From contig JAEYXR010000092.1 of the NCBI GenBank assembly GCA_023431215.1, positions 1 through 30,899 of the forward strand: a stretch of 30,899 nt of DNA. Reading direction: 5' to 3'. Position 1 is the first letter of the stretch, and each line of letters begins with the position of its first letter. The notes under the pieces were generated by a model that did not search any database, had not been told where the DNA came from, and saw only the letters and a list, made by a program, of their open reading frames with translations. The DNA is from Bacillota bacterium (lineage in GTDB: Bacteria > Bacillota > Clostridia > Oscillospirales > Ruminococcaceae). The translations under genes were made by a program, and so were the position numbers. Shown here in pieces: positions 15,656 to 21,993 of the stretch.

Positions 15656-15965
15656 TGCACCGTCCCTTCCAATGGTTGTGGAATTCAACTTATTACAGAT
15701 GTAATCTTTGCGCATTGGCATCTGGCCAGCGCATACATTCAACCCTGCCTCAGCGTTAGGCGGCTTAGGCACTCTATTTAAAAAACAGTTTCATCTGTCT
15801 ACCATAATCGTTGTTATAAAAAGCATAAAATAAAGCCGCACCCGGCAAAAATCCGAATACGGCAGACTGTAGCACACAGTACCAAAATGTAGTGAAACCA
15901 ATCCATGGGTGCTTTGCCCCATAGATTGACTGCACAGCGGTACTATGCAAAAACAGCGTGTCTTC
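15656..15965 (-). promoter_or_regulatory. Long leader between riboswitch 1 and the coiled-coil gene
   Basis: About 310 nt separate the aptamer from the start codon. The stretch holds an 11-bp stem with one G-U pair (15899-15909 with 15918-15928) and a weak hairpin followed by a T run (15777-15800: AGACAG with CTGTTT, then TTTAAA), which could be a terminator-type expression platform. An open frame (stop at 15774, about 50 codons after the aptamer) encodes a hydrophobic segment (WIGFTTFWYCVLQSAVFGFL) but has no ribosome binding site or ATG, so I do not call it a gene. Confidence 0.4.
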
Positions 15966-16060
15966 GTTCGGTAGCTGGCTGTCATAAGGCTTTTGCCTTT
16001 TAGACCCTTTAGCTTCGCGTCCCATCTTTTCAAATGGTTTGCCTCATACATTGGGAAGAT
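15966..16060 (-). promoter_or_regulatory. Cyclic-di-GMP-I (GEMM-I) riboswitch 1
   Basis: The minus strand shows the GEMM-I aptamer. GAGGCAAACC leads into a 6-bp stem capped by a GAAA tetraloop (CCATTT-GAAA-AGATGG), then GGGACGCGAAGC. A second stem follows (AAGGC-AAAA-GCCTT) flanked by the tetraloop-receptor strands TCTAAA and TATGAC, and the aptamer closes with CAGCTACCG. The base before CAAACC is G, as in c-di-GMP binders, rather than the A of cGAMP-selective variants. The junction reads GCGAAG instead of the usual GCAAAG, leaving the stacking A in place. It lies 47 bp after the HEPN gene stop and points at the coiled-coil gene. Confidence 0.9.
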
Positions 16061-16068
16061 TCACATTG

Positions 16069-16099
16069 ATTATTTAGTTGTTAGTTTCAGCTTTGCCAA
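16069..16099 (-). promoter_or_regulatory. Putative promoter of riboswitch 1
   Basis: On the minus strand TTGGCA (16094-16099) is followed by TAAATA at 17 bp or AATAAT at 19 bp (16069-16074). The expected transcription start would fall at about 16060, exactly at the 5' edge of the aptamer. Confidence 0.5.
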
Positions 16100-16106
16100 A
16101 GGTGTG

Positions 16107-16586
16107 TTAAAACTCTGTACTTTCGGCCATATTATCAATTTGCATTTTTTCCGGCATTGGCTGCAAGGTGCGCAGCCAGGCGACACACTCTTTGGTATTT
16201 TGATACAGCTCTCGTGCGGTAGTTTCGTCAATAAAACGAGAAGCTATATTTTTATAAGAAAATGGATAATCATTCATATAGTAGAACATAACGTCCACCA
16301 TAAAATCTTCCCACTTTTCTTTTTGACCTTTTACCAGCGATGCAGCTACCTTTTTACCAAAATTTTCACTTGAGACAATTTTCTCAAACAGATAGCTGAC
16401 GTTATGTCCCTTGGGTGCTTCCTTTTGAAGATGATATACATACATTCCCTTCAGCTGCCGCTCTATTGCCTGCTGACAGATAAAAGCTACGTACACCCAC
16501 CGTTTTCCGTCAATGAGCACTTGTATGGTATCAAGGTCATAATCCGAGAGCATGACCCAATACTTATACTTATCAATTGCCTTCAT
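16107..16586 (-). CDS. HEPN domain protein
   Basis: A 159-residue all-helical protein of the HEPN superfamily (PF05168 type). Typical features are YWVMLSDYDLDTIQVLIDGKRW, then FICQQAIERQLKGM and KGHNVSYLFEKI. HEPN proteins are often encoded with minimal nucleotidyltransferases; some are RNase toxins with an R-x4-6-H motif. No Arg lies 4-6 residues before the His of KGHNVSYL here, so RNase activity is doubtful. ATG 16586 (with AAAGGAGAG upstream) overlaps the stop of the HD-GYP gene by four bases (ATGA), implying translational coupling. The matching MNT protein is at 17529-17921, on the far side of the HD-GYP gene. Nucleotide binding or control of the MNT partner is the likely role. Confidence 0.85.
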   Translation of the reverse strand: MKAIDKYKYWVMLSDYDLDTIQVLIDGKRWVYVAFICQQAIERQLKGMYVYHLQKEAPKGHNVSYLFEKIVSSENFGKKVAASLVKGQKEKWEDFMVDVMFYYMNDYPFSYKNIASRFIDETTARELYQNTKECVAWLRTLQPMPEKMQIDNMAESTEF

Positions 16587-17503
16587 CTGTTCTCTCCTTT
16601 TAGTGGAATCATGCCCTCCAAAACCAGTTCTTTTAACAGCCTGCAAATGGTGTTGTCGTACTGATTAGGCATATTACAAAGCTCCTCTGCAGCTTCCAGA
16701 TAACCGCGTGCCTGGCTGTAAACACGCTGCGTTGTCATAGCGTCAAAGGAGTCTGCAACGGCAATAATTTTACCTTCCAGTGAAATTTCGTCTCTGGTCA
16801 AGCCATAAGGATACCCGCTGCCATCCAGCCTTTCGTGGTGGCTTTTGGCAATGTCCGCTATTTTTTTGGAAAATTTCTGTTCCAAAAGTCTTGCGCTGTC
16901 CAGCGGGTGCTTCATAATACGCAAAAACTCACCATGCGTCAGCTTACCCGGTTTTTTTAAAATATCGTCAGGCACAAAGCACTTACCAACATCATGAAAC
17001 AGCGCAGCAGTTACAATATCATCAATAGAATTTTCCGCCTGCTCCAACCGTCGCATCAACAAAACAGAATATTCCATTACATTTCGGGAGTGACGATAGG
17101 TGTAATTGTCTTTTTCGTCCAGCTGCTTCATCAAGCTGTTTAAATCGCCCTGGTATCCAAATACAAAATCAAACATGGGTCGATTGGTAACATACAAAAG
17201 CTTTGTGGTCTCTGCTGTTTCAATGTGCAGCTCTCCGGAGAGGTCTTCTACATAAAAGCATCCGCCTGTTTTTAAAAAGACCTCTCCTTCCTTTAAACAA
17301 AGGGTAATGCTGCCCGAAAGCACATAGAAAAATTCCAGTGTTTCGCGGTCGTCTGCAGGGGTTATCCATACAGTGGCATTGGCAAGCAGAGTCTGCACCA
17401 TAACCTCTATATCGCTGCGCTTGGCAAGCAACTCAAGGTAGGCGTTTTGGCTGCCCATATTAACACTCGAATTGTTGTAGCTGTTAATGTATACACCTTC
17501 CAC
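16583..17503 (-). CDS. Cupin-HD-GYP protein, predicted c-di-GMP phosphodiesterase
   Basis: A 306-residue protein with a cupin-like N-terminal region (about residues 45-105: FFYVLSGSITLCLKEGEVFL ... GGCFYVEDL) and a C-terminal HD-GYP domain. Visible catalytic and metal-binding elements are His 138 (YRHSRNV), the HD pair His 170-Asp 171 in ALFHDVGKCFVPDDIL, His 199 (MKHPLDS), HHERLDGSGYPYGL (222-235, with the GYP signature) and Asp 251 in AVADSFDAMT. HD-GYP enzymes hydrolyse c-di-GMP to pGpG or GMP. No residue known to be essential looks lost. The start is GTG 17503 with GGGAG seven bases upstream. It lies 25 bp after the MNT gene and overlaps the HEPN gene by 4 bp. The whole group follows a c-di-GMP riboswitch, suggesting feedback. 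The cupin part may sense a small ligand. Confidence 0.9.
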   Translation of the reverse strand: MEGVYINSYNNSSVNMGSQNAYLELLAKRSDIEVMVQTLLANATVWITPADDRETLEFFYVLSGSITLCLKEGEVFLKTGGCFYVEDLSGELHIETAETTKLLYVTNRPMFDFVFGYQGDLNSLMKQLDEKDNYTYRHSRNVMEYSVLLMRRLEQAENSIDDIVTAALFHDVGKCFVPDDILKKPGKLTHGEFLRIMKHPLDSARLLEQKFSKKIADIAKSHHERLDGSGYPYGLTRDEISLEGKIIAVADSFDAMTTQRVYSQARGYLEAAEELCNMPNQYDNTICRLLKELVLEGMIPLKGENR

Positions 17504-17528
17504 TGCAATACTCCCATCGGAAATTCAA

Positions 17529-17921
17529 TTAAAGCCAAGTAATATCTATCCCAAATTCTACAATTTCATCCACAATTCCATTGGGGTCATCCAGCTCTGT
17601 TACACAAAAAGCCTGTACTTGAATATCAATTTCAGGTGTACGGCAAATTTTTGCCAGCTGCCGGTATTCATTGATATGGCAGGGATGTCCCTTTTTTACA
17701 AACACAGCAAGATCCAGGTCGCTGTGCCGGTCATAGCAGCCCTTGGCGTAAGAACCATAAAGGATGATTTTATCCACCCAAGTAAGAATTTTTATCTCAC
17801 CGATAATATCGATTAAAATATTGCGCACATGCTTTGGTAAACATTCCGGCAAATCAAAACCGATTTTAGGTTCATTACTCATTGGGATACTACGCCCCAT
17901 AGAATCAGTATTTAACATCAT
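17529..17921 (-). CDS. MNT-type minimal nucleotidyltransferase
   Basis: A protein of about 130 residues with the polymerase-beta-like minimal nucleotidyltransferase core. The signature GSYAKGCYDRHSDLDLAVF contains the GS-x10-D-x-D motif, and the third acidic residue is in EIDIQVQAF. All three metal-binding Asp positions are present, so it is probably active. MNT proteins transfer a nucleotide, usually AMP, to a partner; in MntA/HepT pairs they AMPylate the HEPN toxin. The start is uncertain: GTG 17924, ATG 17921 and ATG 17918 all follow GGCGGA, and a later ATG at 17882 is possible. I prefer 17921. It lies upstream of the HD-GYP gene by 25 bp, with the HEPN gene next after that. Confidence 0.85.
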   Translation of the reverse strand: MMLNTDSMGRSIPMSNEPKIGFDLPECLPKHVRNILIDIIGEIKILTWVDKIILYGSYAKGCYDRHSDLDLAVFVKKGHPCHINEYRQLAKICRTPEIDIQVQAFCVTELDDPNGIVDEIVEFGIDITWL

Positions 17922-18029
17922 CACTCTGTCCGCCCAGCTTAAGCAAATAAGTTAACTGGTTGTGGCAGGTAAAACCCATTGGATGTTGCAGAATTATTGT
18001 ACGGGTTTTTTACCATAAAACAAATCCAG
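17922..18029 (-). other. Gap with imperfect hairpin between secreted-protein and MNT genes
   Basis: The 108-bp gap contains a 10-bp stem with a 2-nt bulge (17968-17977 with 18003-18014) and a 25-nt loop. On the minus strand no U run follows, so it is more likely a processing or partial attenuation site than a full terminator. No separate promoter for the MNT gene is obvious. Confidence 0.35.
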
Positions 18030-18404
18030 TCAGTTTACTACTTTCAGCGGATCAATCAGCACATAGCGGCCGTCAATATAATACTCCACATACTCGCATA
18101 CAACGGTAACACCAAGCTTTTGAGCCTTGCTCATGGTGTCCTGTGCAACCCTGTCAACATAAGACAGCAGCCAATCTACATCATCGTAGGGAGTTCTGAT
18201 GGCGTGAGCTACCGCATTGTCAATTTTAATGTTGGTTACCTCTACCATCATTTCTACTATGGCAACATTGAGGCCGGCAGAAATGGAAGGCTTTTTAAGA
18301 TCATCCAAGCAATAGCTGCTATCTTCAGCGGCAAAGGCAGTTACGGACATAGAAAAAACGAGAACCAGGCTAAGAACTACTGAAAGCACTTTCTTCATCG
18401 ACAT
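18030..18404 (-). CDS. Small secreted protein under c-di-GMP riboswitch control
   Basis: A 124-residue exported protein with a clear Sec signal peptide (MSMKKVLSVVLSLVLVF ... VTAFAA, cleavage expected after AFA or AFAA near residue 25). The mature part of about 98 residues has no transmembrane segment or lipobox and ends with GVTVVCEYVEYYIDGRYVLI. I do not recognise a named domain. ATG 18404 has AAGGAG eight bases upstream. It is the first gene behind the GEMM-I riboswitch at 18538-18625 and its terminator hairpin (18448-18479). In Clostridia such riboswitches often control secreted or surface proteins that take part in the motile/sessile switch, so a cell-surface or matrix role is plausible but unproven. 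Confidence 0.85.
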   Translation of the reverse strand: MSMKKVLSVVLSLVLVFSMSVTAFAAEDSSYCLDDLKKPSISAGLNVAIVEMMVEVTNIKIDNAVAHAIRTPYDDVDWLLSYVDRVAQDTMSKAQKLGVTVVCEYVEYYIDGRYVLIDPLKVVN

Positions 18405-18447
18405 TTACAAACTCTCCTTACTATTACGGTGCGGGCCTAATGTACAT

Positions 18448-18479
18448 AAAAAATAGCAACCGGCATTAGCACAGTTGCT
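18448..18479 (-). terminator. Intrinsic terminator, riboswitch 2 expression platform
   Basis: On the minus strand AGCAAC (complement of 18474-18479) pairs with GTTGCT (18455-18460), with further inner pairs around a small bulge, and is followed by ATTTTTT (18448-18454). It lies about 60 nt after the aptamer and 44 nt before the start codon, where a regulated terminator is expected. A second, weaker GC hairpin with TTTTT lies nearer the aptamer (about 18496-18530). Confidence 0.75.
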
Positions 18480-18537
18480 GACTAATTTTTTGCACAAAAA
18501 GACCCCCAGCCCAAGAGCCGGAATGTCGATATGTAAA

Positions 18538-18625
18538 TTGTCGGCAACTGGCTACCATAGACTCTCGTCCTTAGGCCCTTTAGCTTTGCGCCCTACCCTT
18601 TCGGGCAGTTTGCCTTTATCGTGGG
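18538..18625 (-). promoter_or_regulatory. Cyclic-di-GMP-I (GEMM-I) riboswitch 2
   Basis: A textbook GEMM-I aptamer on the minus strand. AAAGGCAAAC is followed by CTGCCC-GAAA-GGGTAG (6-bp stem with GAAA tetraloop), GGGCGCAAAGC, a second stem carrying the exact 11-nt tetraloop receptor (CCTAAG ... TATGG), and closing GCCAGTTGCCG. The ligand-contacting G before CAAAC is present, favouring c-di-GMP over cGAMP. A terminator-like platform follows. It controls the secreted-protein gene and probably the MNT, HD-GYP and HEPN genes behind it. Confidence 0.95.
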
Positions 18626-18645
18626 GACATTTTTTGTCCATAAAT

Positions 18646-18675
18646 ATCTTATCATTTTATCTACTGAACTGTCAA
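18646..18675 (-). promoter_or_regulatory. Promoter of the riboswitch 2 operon
   Basis: On the minus strand TTGACA (18670-18675) and TAAGAT (18646-18651) are 18 bp apart, placing the start of transcription about 15 nt before the aptamer. This is a SigA-type promoter. Confidence 0.65.
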
Positions 18676-18743
18676 TAGTTTACAATGAGATACCCACTTT
18701 ATACCATTCATTTTATTTTTATTATAACAGCCAAAATTAAACT

Positions 18744-18965
18744 TTATAGTTCATTAGCCATATCCACCAGCATATGTAAAAGCTCGGCAGCTATGCCACA
18801 TATTTCCGGGGGAACATCAAAGCTTTTTCCCAGCTGCAGATCCAAATTATGATAAGAAAGATCTGTAAAAACATTGAGGCTACACTCCGATGCCAGTGTA
18901 TCCAAATAATCCGGCAAACCGGCAGCGGTGATGTAATTAATCTGGTCGCTGTCAAATCTCTCCAT
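18744..18965 (-). CDS. Small conserved-looking protein at the end of the flagellar operon
   Basis: A 73-residue protein beginning MERFDSDQINYITAAGLPDY and ending ELLHMLVDMANEL. ATG 18965 has GAAGGAAGG upstream. The gene overlaps the end of the preceding FliK-like gene by 14 bp, which suggests it is real and translationally coupled. It is acidic with mainly helical and strand-mixed sequence, no membrane segment and no signal peptide. I do not recognise a family. Being last in a flagellar operon, it could be a chaperone, regulator or accessory of the hook protein genes before it; there is no sequence evidence for any of these. Confidence 0.65.
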   Translation of the reverse strand: MERFDSDQINYITAAGLPDYLDTLASECSLNVFTDLSYHNLDLQLGKSFDVPPEICGIAAELLHMLVDMANEL

Positions 18966-20295
18966 GTATGCCCTTCCTTCTGCTATCCATACTGCTGAAC
19001 ACCGTAGCAATAGTGGCTTCTTTATGAAACAGTCCTATATAAATATTCTGTTTTTTAAATCCGACGGCTTTTATAATTGCTTCCACCTTTTGGGTTACCT
19101 CTTTTGACCGGTTGACCAAAGCCATGGGGCCATACAGCTCTACGCTCATATAATCTTGCTTGATGCGAAGAACACACTCCACCTCACCAAGCTTTTGGAT
19201 TGTTGCAAGGAAAATAAACTTTTTTTCATTTTCCTGCTCCTGCTGATAATAAGCCTGAAAGCTGCCTGTTATTCCATTTTTGGTAAACAGCATAAATACA
19301 TTGGCTATTGGCATATAGCAGCTTTGTGACAGTAGTATGGCCTTTAAGGCATCGTTTGTCAATTCTTTCAGTGCTGTGCTGCTTTCTTCTTTTAACCCTG
19401 CACCCAGCAAAGCACGCAGGGTTTGCTGCTGAGGAAGGCTTTGTTCCTCTTTAAGCTGCCCAACCACCCGGGTCAGCAGCTGCTTGTCGGAACCAATGCC
19501 TGTAGAGTGACGAAACCCCTGTAAGGTAAACAATCGTTTTGCGGCTTTTTTTAAATTTTCATAGGTACCAGTTTCCAGCCTTATCACATGATGCATTAAA
19601 ATGGATATTTCTCGGCGAATGCGCCCAAAGTCGTGATGATACAGTACATAGCGGTTTAAAAAGGGAAAGATTTGTTTTTTTAACAGCTGCAGATTTGAAA
19701 GTATCTTTTTATAGTCTTCTCCTTGATAATACCCCCCTATCAGCTCCGAAAATTCACCTTGGGAAGGCTGGGGCATCAGTGAGCAAATGACATTAAGGCG
19801 TATGCTGACCGCATGGTTGGCGCTTATCAGCGACAAAAAGCCATCGTAGGCCTTGGCAAACTCCAATACAATCTTTTTATCTCTTGGAGAAACCAAGCCG
19901 GCATAATACTTTTTAATAGAAGCAAAAACACTCGATTCAAACTTGCTGGCATGGGCAAAGCTGCTTTGTATTCCCCGGGCAAGCTCTTCCTTGCTTCCGC
20001 CAAAGGATTTTTCAGCCTGCTTTAGCAAAGCGTGCAGTGTCTCACTGTCCTCCTCGCTTTCCAACCAGTTTAGCAGCTGCTTCATGGTCTGGCTATAGCA
20101 AGGGGTATTTTTCAACACACTATAGTAAATGTGCAGTGCCGAAAGCCCATGGGTGCCCACAATCTGATTGCCCTGTGCTTGAGGGGGGGCCTTGGGCGTT
20201 TTGATGGCTGCGGCAACCTCGCCGGCTGATAGCTTCCCGGTACCAATGGGAGGCAAATTAGAAACGGAATAGCCTGCTCTTACCTGATTCTCCAT
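18952..20295 (-). CDS. Protein with FliK-like C-terminal region
   Basis: A 447-residue protein starting at ATG 20295 with AAAGGA upstream, 13 bp after the flgG-type gene. The N-terminal about 40 residues are low complexity (Pro, Ala, Lys), the middle is a long helical domain without membrane segments, and the C-terminal about 100 residues (FLATIQKLGEVECVLRIKQD ... SVELYGPMALV, then VEAIIKAVGF) resemble the FliK-type hook-length domain, where a leading LG-x-V-x-V strand and an L-x-x-x-L-x-x-x-G helix are typical. The match is moderate and from memory. FliK measures hook length and switches export specificity at FlhB. The large helical middle domain is unlike classical FliK, so a distinct flagellar accessory function is equally possible. 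Confidence 0.6.
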   Translation of the reverse strand: MENQVRAGYSVSNLPPIGTGKLSAGEVAAAIKTPKAPPQAQGNQIVGTHGLSALHIYYSVLKNTPCYSQTMKQLLNWLESEEDSETLHALLKQAEKSFGGSKEELARGIQSSFAHASKFESSVFASIKKYYAGLVSPRDKKIVLEFAKAYDGFLSLISANHAVSIRLNVICSLMPQPSQGEFSELIGGYYQGEDYKKILSNLQLLKKQIFPFLNRYVLYHHDFGRIRREISILMHHVIRLETGTYENLKKAAKRLFTLQGFRHSTGIGSDKQLLTRVVGQLKEEQSLPQQQTLRALLGAGLKEESSTALKELTNDALKAILLSQSCYMPIANVFMLFTKNGITGSFQAYYQQEQENEKKFIFLATIQKLGEVECVLRIKQDYMSVELYGPMALVNRSKEVTQKVEAIIKAVGFKKQNIYIGLFHKEATIATVFSSMDSRRKGIHGEI

Positions 20296-20308
20296 TGTGC
20301 ATCCTTTA

Positions 20309-21019
20309 TCATCTCAAGTTGTTGATGGTCTGAATAATCTCGTCCGAGGTTTGTACCATGCGCAGATTAAGCTGGTATGCCCGCTGACTTTCAATCATGG
20401 ATACCATTTCGCTGGAAAGCTGCACATTGCTGCCTTCAATATATCCCTGCACCACCGCATTGCTGTCAATGCTGACTGGGTCCCCGCTGCGGTCGGTTGT
20501 ACGGTAACTATTCCCACCGCAAAGCTCAAGGCCCCCGGTATTGTCTACATGAAACACACCCACCGGCAAAACAGCACCCTCTTCCTCTACCACAATGGGT
20601 CTTTTGCTACTATCCAGCACTTGGTCACCGCTTTGGGTGCACAGATACATGGTGCCGTTTCCTTGCCGCGACAGCATGAAATTTCCGTCTCTTGTCAGGG
20701 TTTCTTCGTCTGTGGCAGGATCACGGACCATAAAAAAGCCACTGCCGTTAATAGCATAGTGCAGGGGGGAGCCGGTTTCGATTAGTACGCCGCAATCCCA
20801 GTTGACACCGGTATGCTCCACCTTGGAGCCGCTGCCCTTGATGATATTTGTATCTTCCCGCTGTGCCTTCTCCATATTGGTATAGATAAGATCGTAAAAG
20901 CTGGCGGTTTGCTGTTTGTATCCATCTGTAGAAACGTTGGCAATGTTGTTTGCCACAATATCCAGATAATTCTGACTGGTTTTTACTCCTACCGCAGAAT
21001 TGTAAAACGAATGTATCAT
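20309..21019 (-). CDS. flgG: Flagellar basal-body rod/hook protein, FlgG family (FlhP-like)
   Basis: A 236-residue flagellar rod/hook-basal-body protein, exported by the flagellar type III system. The N-terminal family motif NYLDIVANNIANVSTDGYK (D0 helix region) and the C-terminal QRAYQLNLRMVQTSDEIIQT helix are both present, as is the internal GSGFFMVRD (compare G-x-G-F-F in FlgF/FlgG). I chose ATG 21019 (MIHSFYNSAV), matching the usual start of the family; ATG 21028 is also possible, and the longer open frame to 21082 has no support. It directly follows a paralogue at 21187-21930. The pair resembles flhO-flhP of Bacillus subtilis. It would form the distal rod. Confidence 0.88.
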   Translation of the reverse strand: MIHSFYNSAVGVKTSQNYLDIVANNIANVSTDGYKQQTASFYDLIYTNMEKAQREDTNIIKGSGSKVEHTGVNWDCGVLIETGSPLHYAINGSGFFMVRDPATDEETLTRDGNFMLSRQGNGTMYLCTQSGDQVLDSSKRPIVVEEEGAVLPVGVFHVDNTGGLELCGGNSYRTTDRSGDPVSIDSNAVVQGYIEGSNVQLSSEMVSMIESQRAYQLNLRMVQTSDEIIQTINNLR

Positions 21020-21186
21020 AGTAAGCATCCATTCCGCCGAGACCCAACGGCAAATAGTAAGAATAAACAAAGCTCTTATCATGGGCCGCTTAAAAATGAT
21101 AAGATGGTTTTATGCATCCTGCCCGACAGGCATCTCCTCCGCTTTTGAGTCAATGCCCCCGTATCAACGTATTGTTGCGGTTTGGG

Positions 21187-21930
21187 TTATACACCGCCTA
21201 CATCACTGATGACCCGCCCCAGCAACTGGTCGGAAATTTTGATGAATTGGGAACAGGACTGAATTCCTCTTTGGCTGGTCATCATGGCTGTCATTTGGTC
21301 AACCATGTTGACATTGCTGCCCTCCAGATGCTTCCATGCCACAATATTGCCATCAACGGTACGTGCATTTGCACCGTCACGGGGTACAAACATACCATCC
21401 TCCCGCTTAATTACCTGAGAATAGTCTTCAAAATCCATGACAGAAAGGCGATCCACCGTATCACCGTTTACCTGTAGCGAGCCTGTGGCATCTACGGTAA
21501 AGTGATTGGTGTTTATTCTAATGTCACCCCGGCTGCCCTGCACCCTGCCTACTCCCGGCAGCGTAAGGTATCCGTCCTCATCAATGACAAAGGAGCCGTT
21601 TCGGGTATACACAGTGCCGTCGGGGCTGTCTATTTCAAAAAATCCTGCGTCGGCAAGGGCAAAATCCAGCTCTCTACCCGTTGCTTTTAGGCTGCCCTGT
21701 TCAAAGTTTACCTTGGTATCTTCTGTGCTTACCAACAGTGCAATGTTGCCCATGGCATTTTCGGTTCCGTTTTCTGCAATATTCAGCCGGGCAGCAAATT
21801 CTGAGGTGGTCACTAGCTTATCTGCTTTAAACCCCTGGGTGTTGATGTTGGCCATATTGTTTGAGATTACCCCCAGCTCCTTGTTACGGGTAAGTACGCT
21901 GGAGGTGAGTGTATAAATTCCTCTTATCAT
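21187..21930 (-). CDS. flgF: Flagellar rod/hook-basal-body protein, FlgF/FlhO-like
   Basis: A 247-residue member of the FlgF/FlgG family, first of two tandem paralogues. N-terminal MIRGIYTLTSSVLTRNKELG and NNMANINTQGFKADK are the conserved D0 motif, and the C-terminal EGSNVNMVDQMTAMMTSQRG helix pairs with it. ATG 21930 has AAAGGAAG upstream. The protein is exported through the flagellar type III apparatus (FlhAB, FliPQR in the same operon) and would form part of the rod. Naming as flgF versus flhO is by position and by memory of the B. subtilis proteins, so only the family is certain. Confidence 0.85.
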   Translation of the reverse strand: MIRGIYTLTSSVLTRNKELGVISNNMANINTQGFKADKLVTTSEFAARLNIAENGTENAMGNIALLVSTEDTKVNFEQGSLKATGRELDFALADAGFFEIDSPDGTVYTRNGSFVIDEDGYLTLPGVGRVQGSRGDIRINTNHFTVDATGSLQVNGDTVDRLSVMDFEDYSQVIKREDGMFVPRDGANARTVDGNIVAWKHLEGSNVNMVDQMTAMMTSQRGIQSCSQFIKISDQLLGRVISDVGGV

Positions 21931-21993
21931 TGCGCTGGCACTTCCTTTCCGGATGACTAGTCTTTACTATACATAAAAATAGAAATTTTAGTT

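Noticed and set aside
15774..16025. Open frame of 83 codons with a hydrophobic segment, overlapping riboswitch 1
   Set aside because: Its only ATG-like start lies within the aptamer sequence, no ribosome binding site precedes any later start, and the aptamer explains the first third of the frame.
16107..17921. Simple HEPN/MNT toxin-antitoxin system
   Set aside because: The HEPN protein lacks the R-x4-6-H RNase motif and the two genes are separated by an HD-GYP gene, so a classical toxin-antitoxin call is not supported.
17968..18014. Hairpin before the MNT gene as a terminator
   Set aside because: It has a 2-nt bulge, a 25-nt loop and no U run on the minus strand, so it does not look like an efficient intrinsic terminator; kept only as a possible processing site.
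15966..18625. cGAMP-selective GEMM variants
   Set aside because: Both aptamers carry G at the ligand-contacting position before CAAAC, not the A typical of cGAMP-selective riboswitches.
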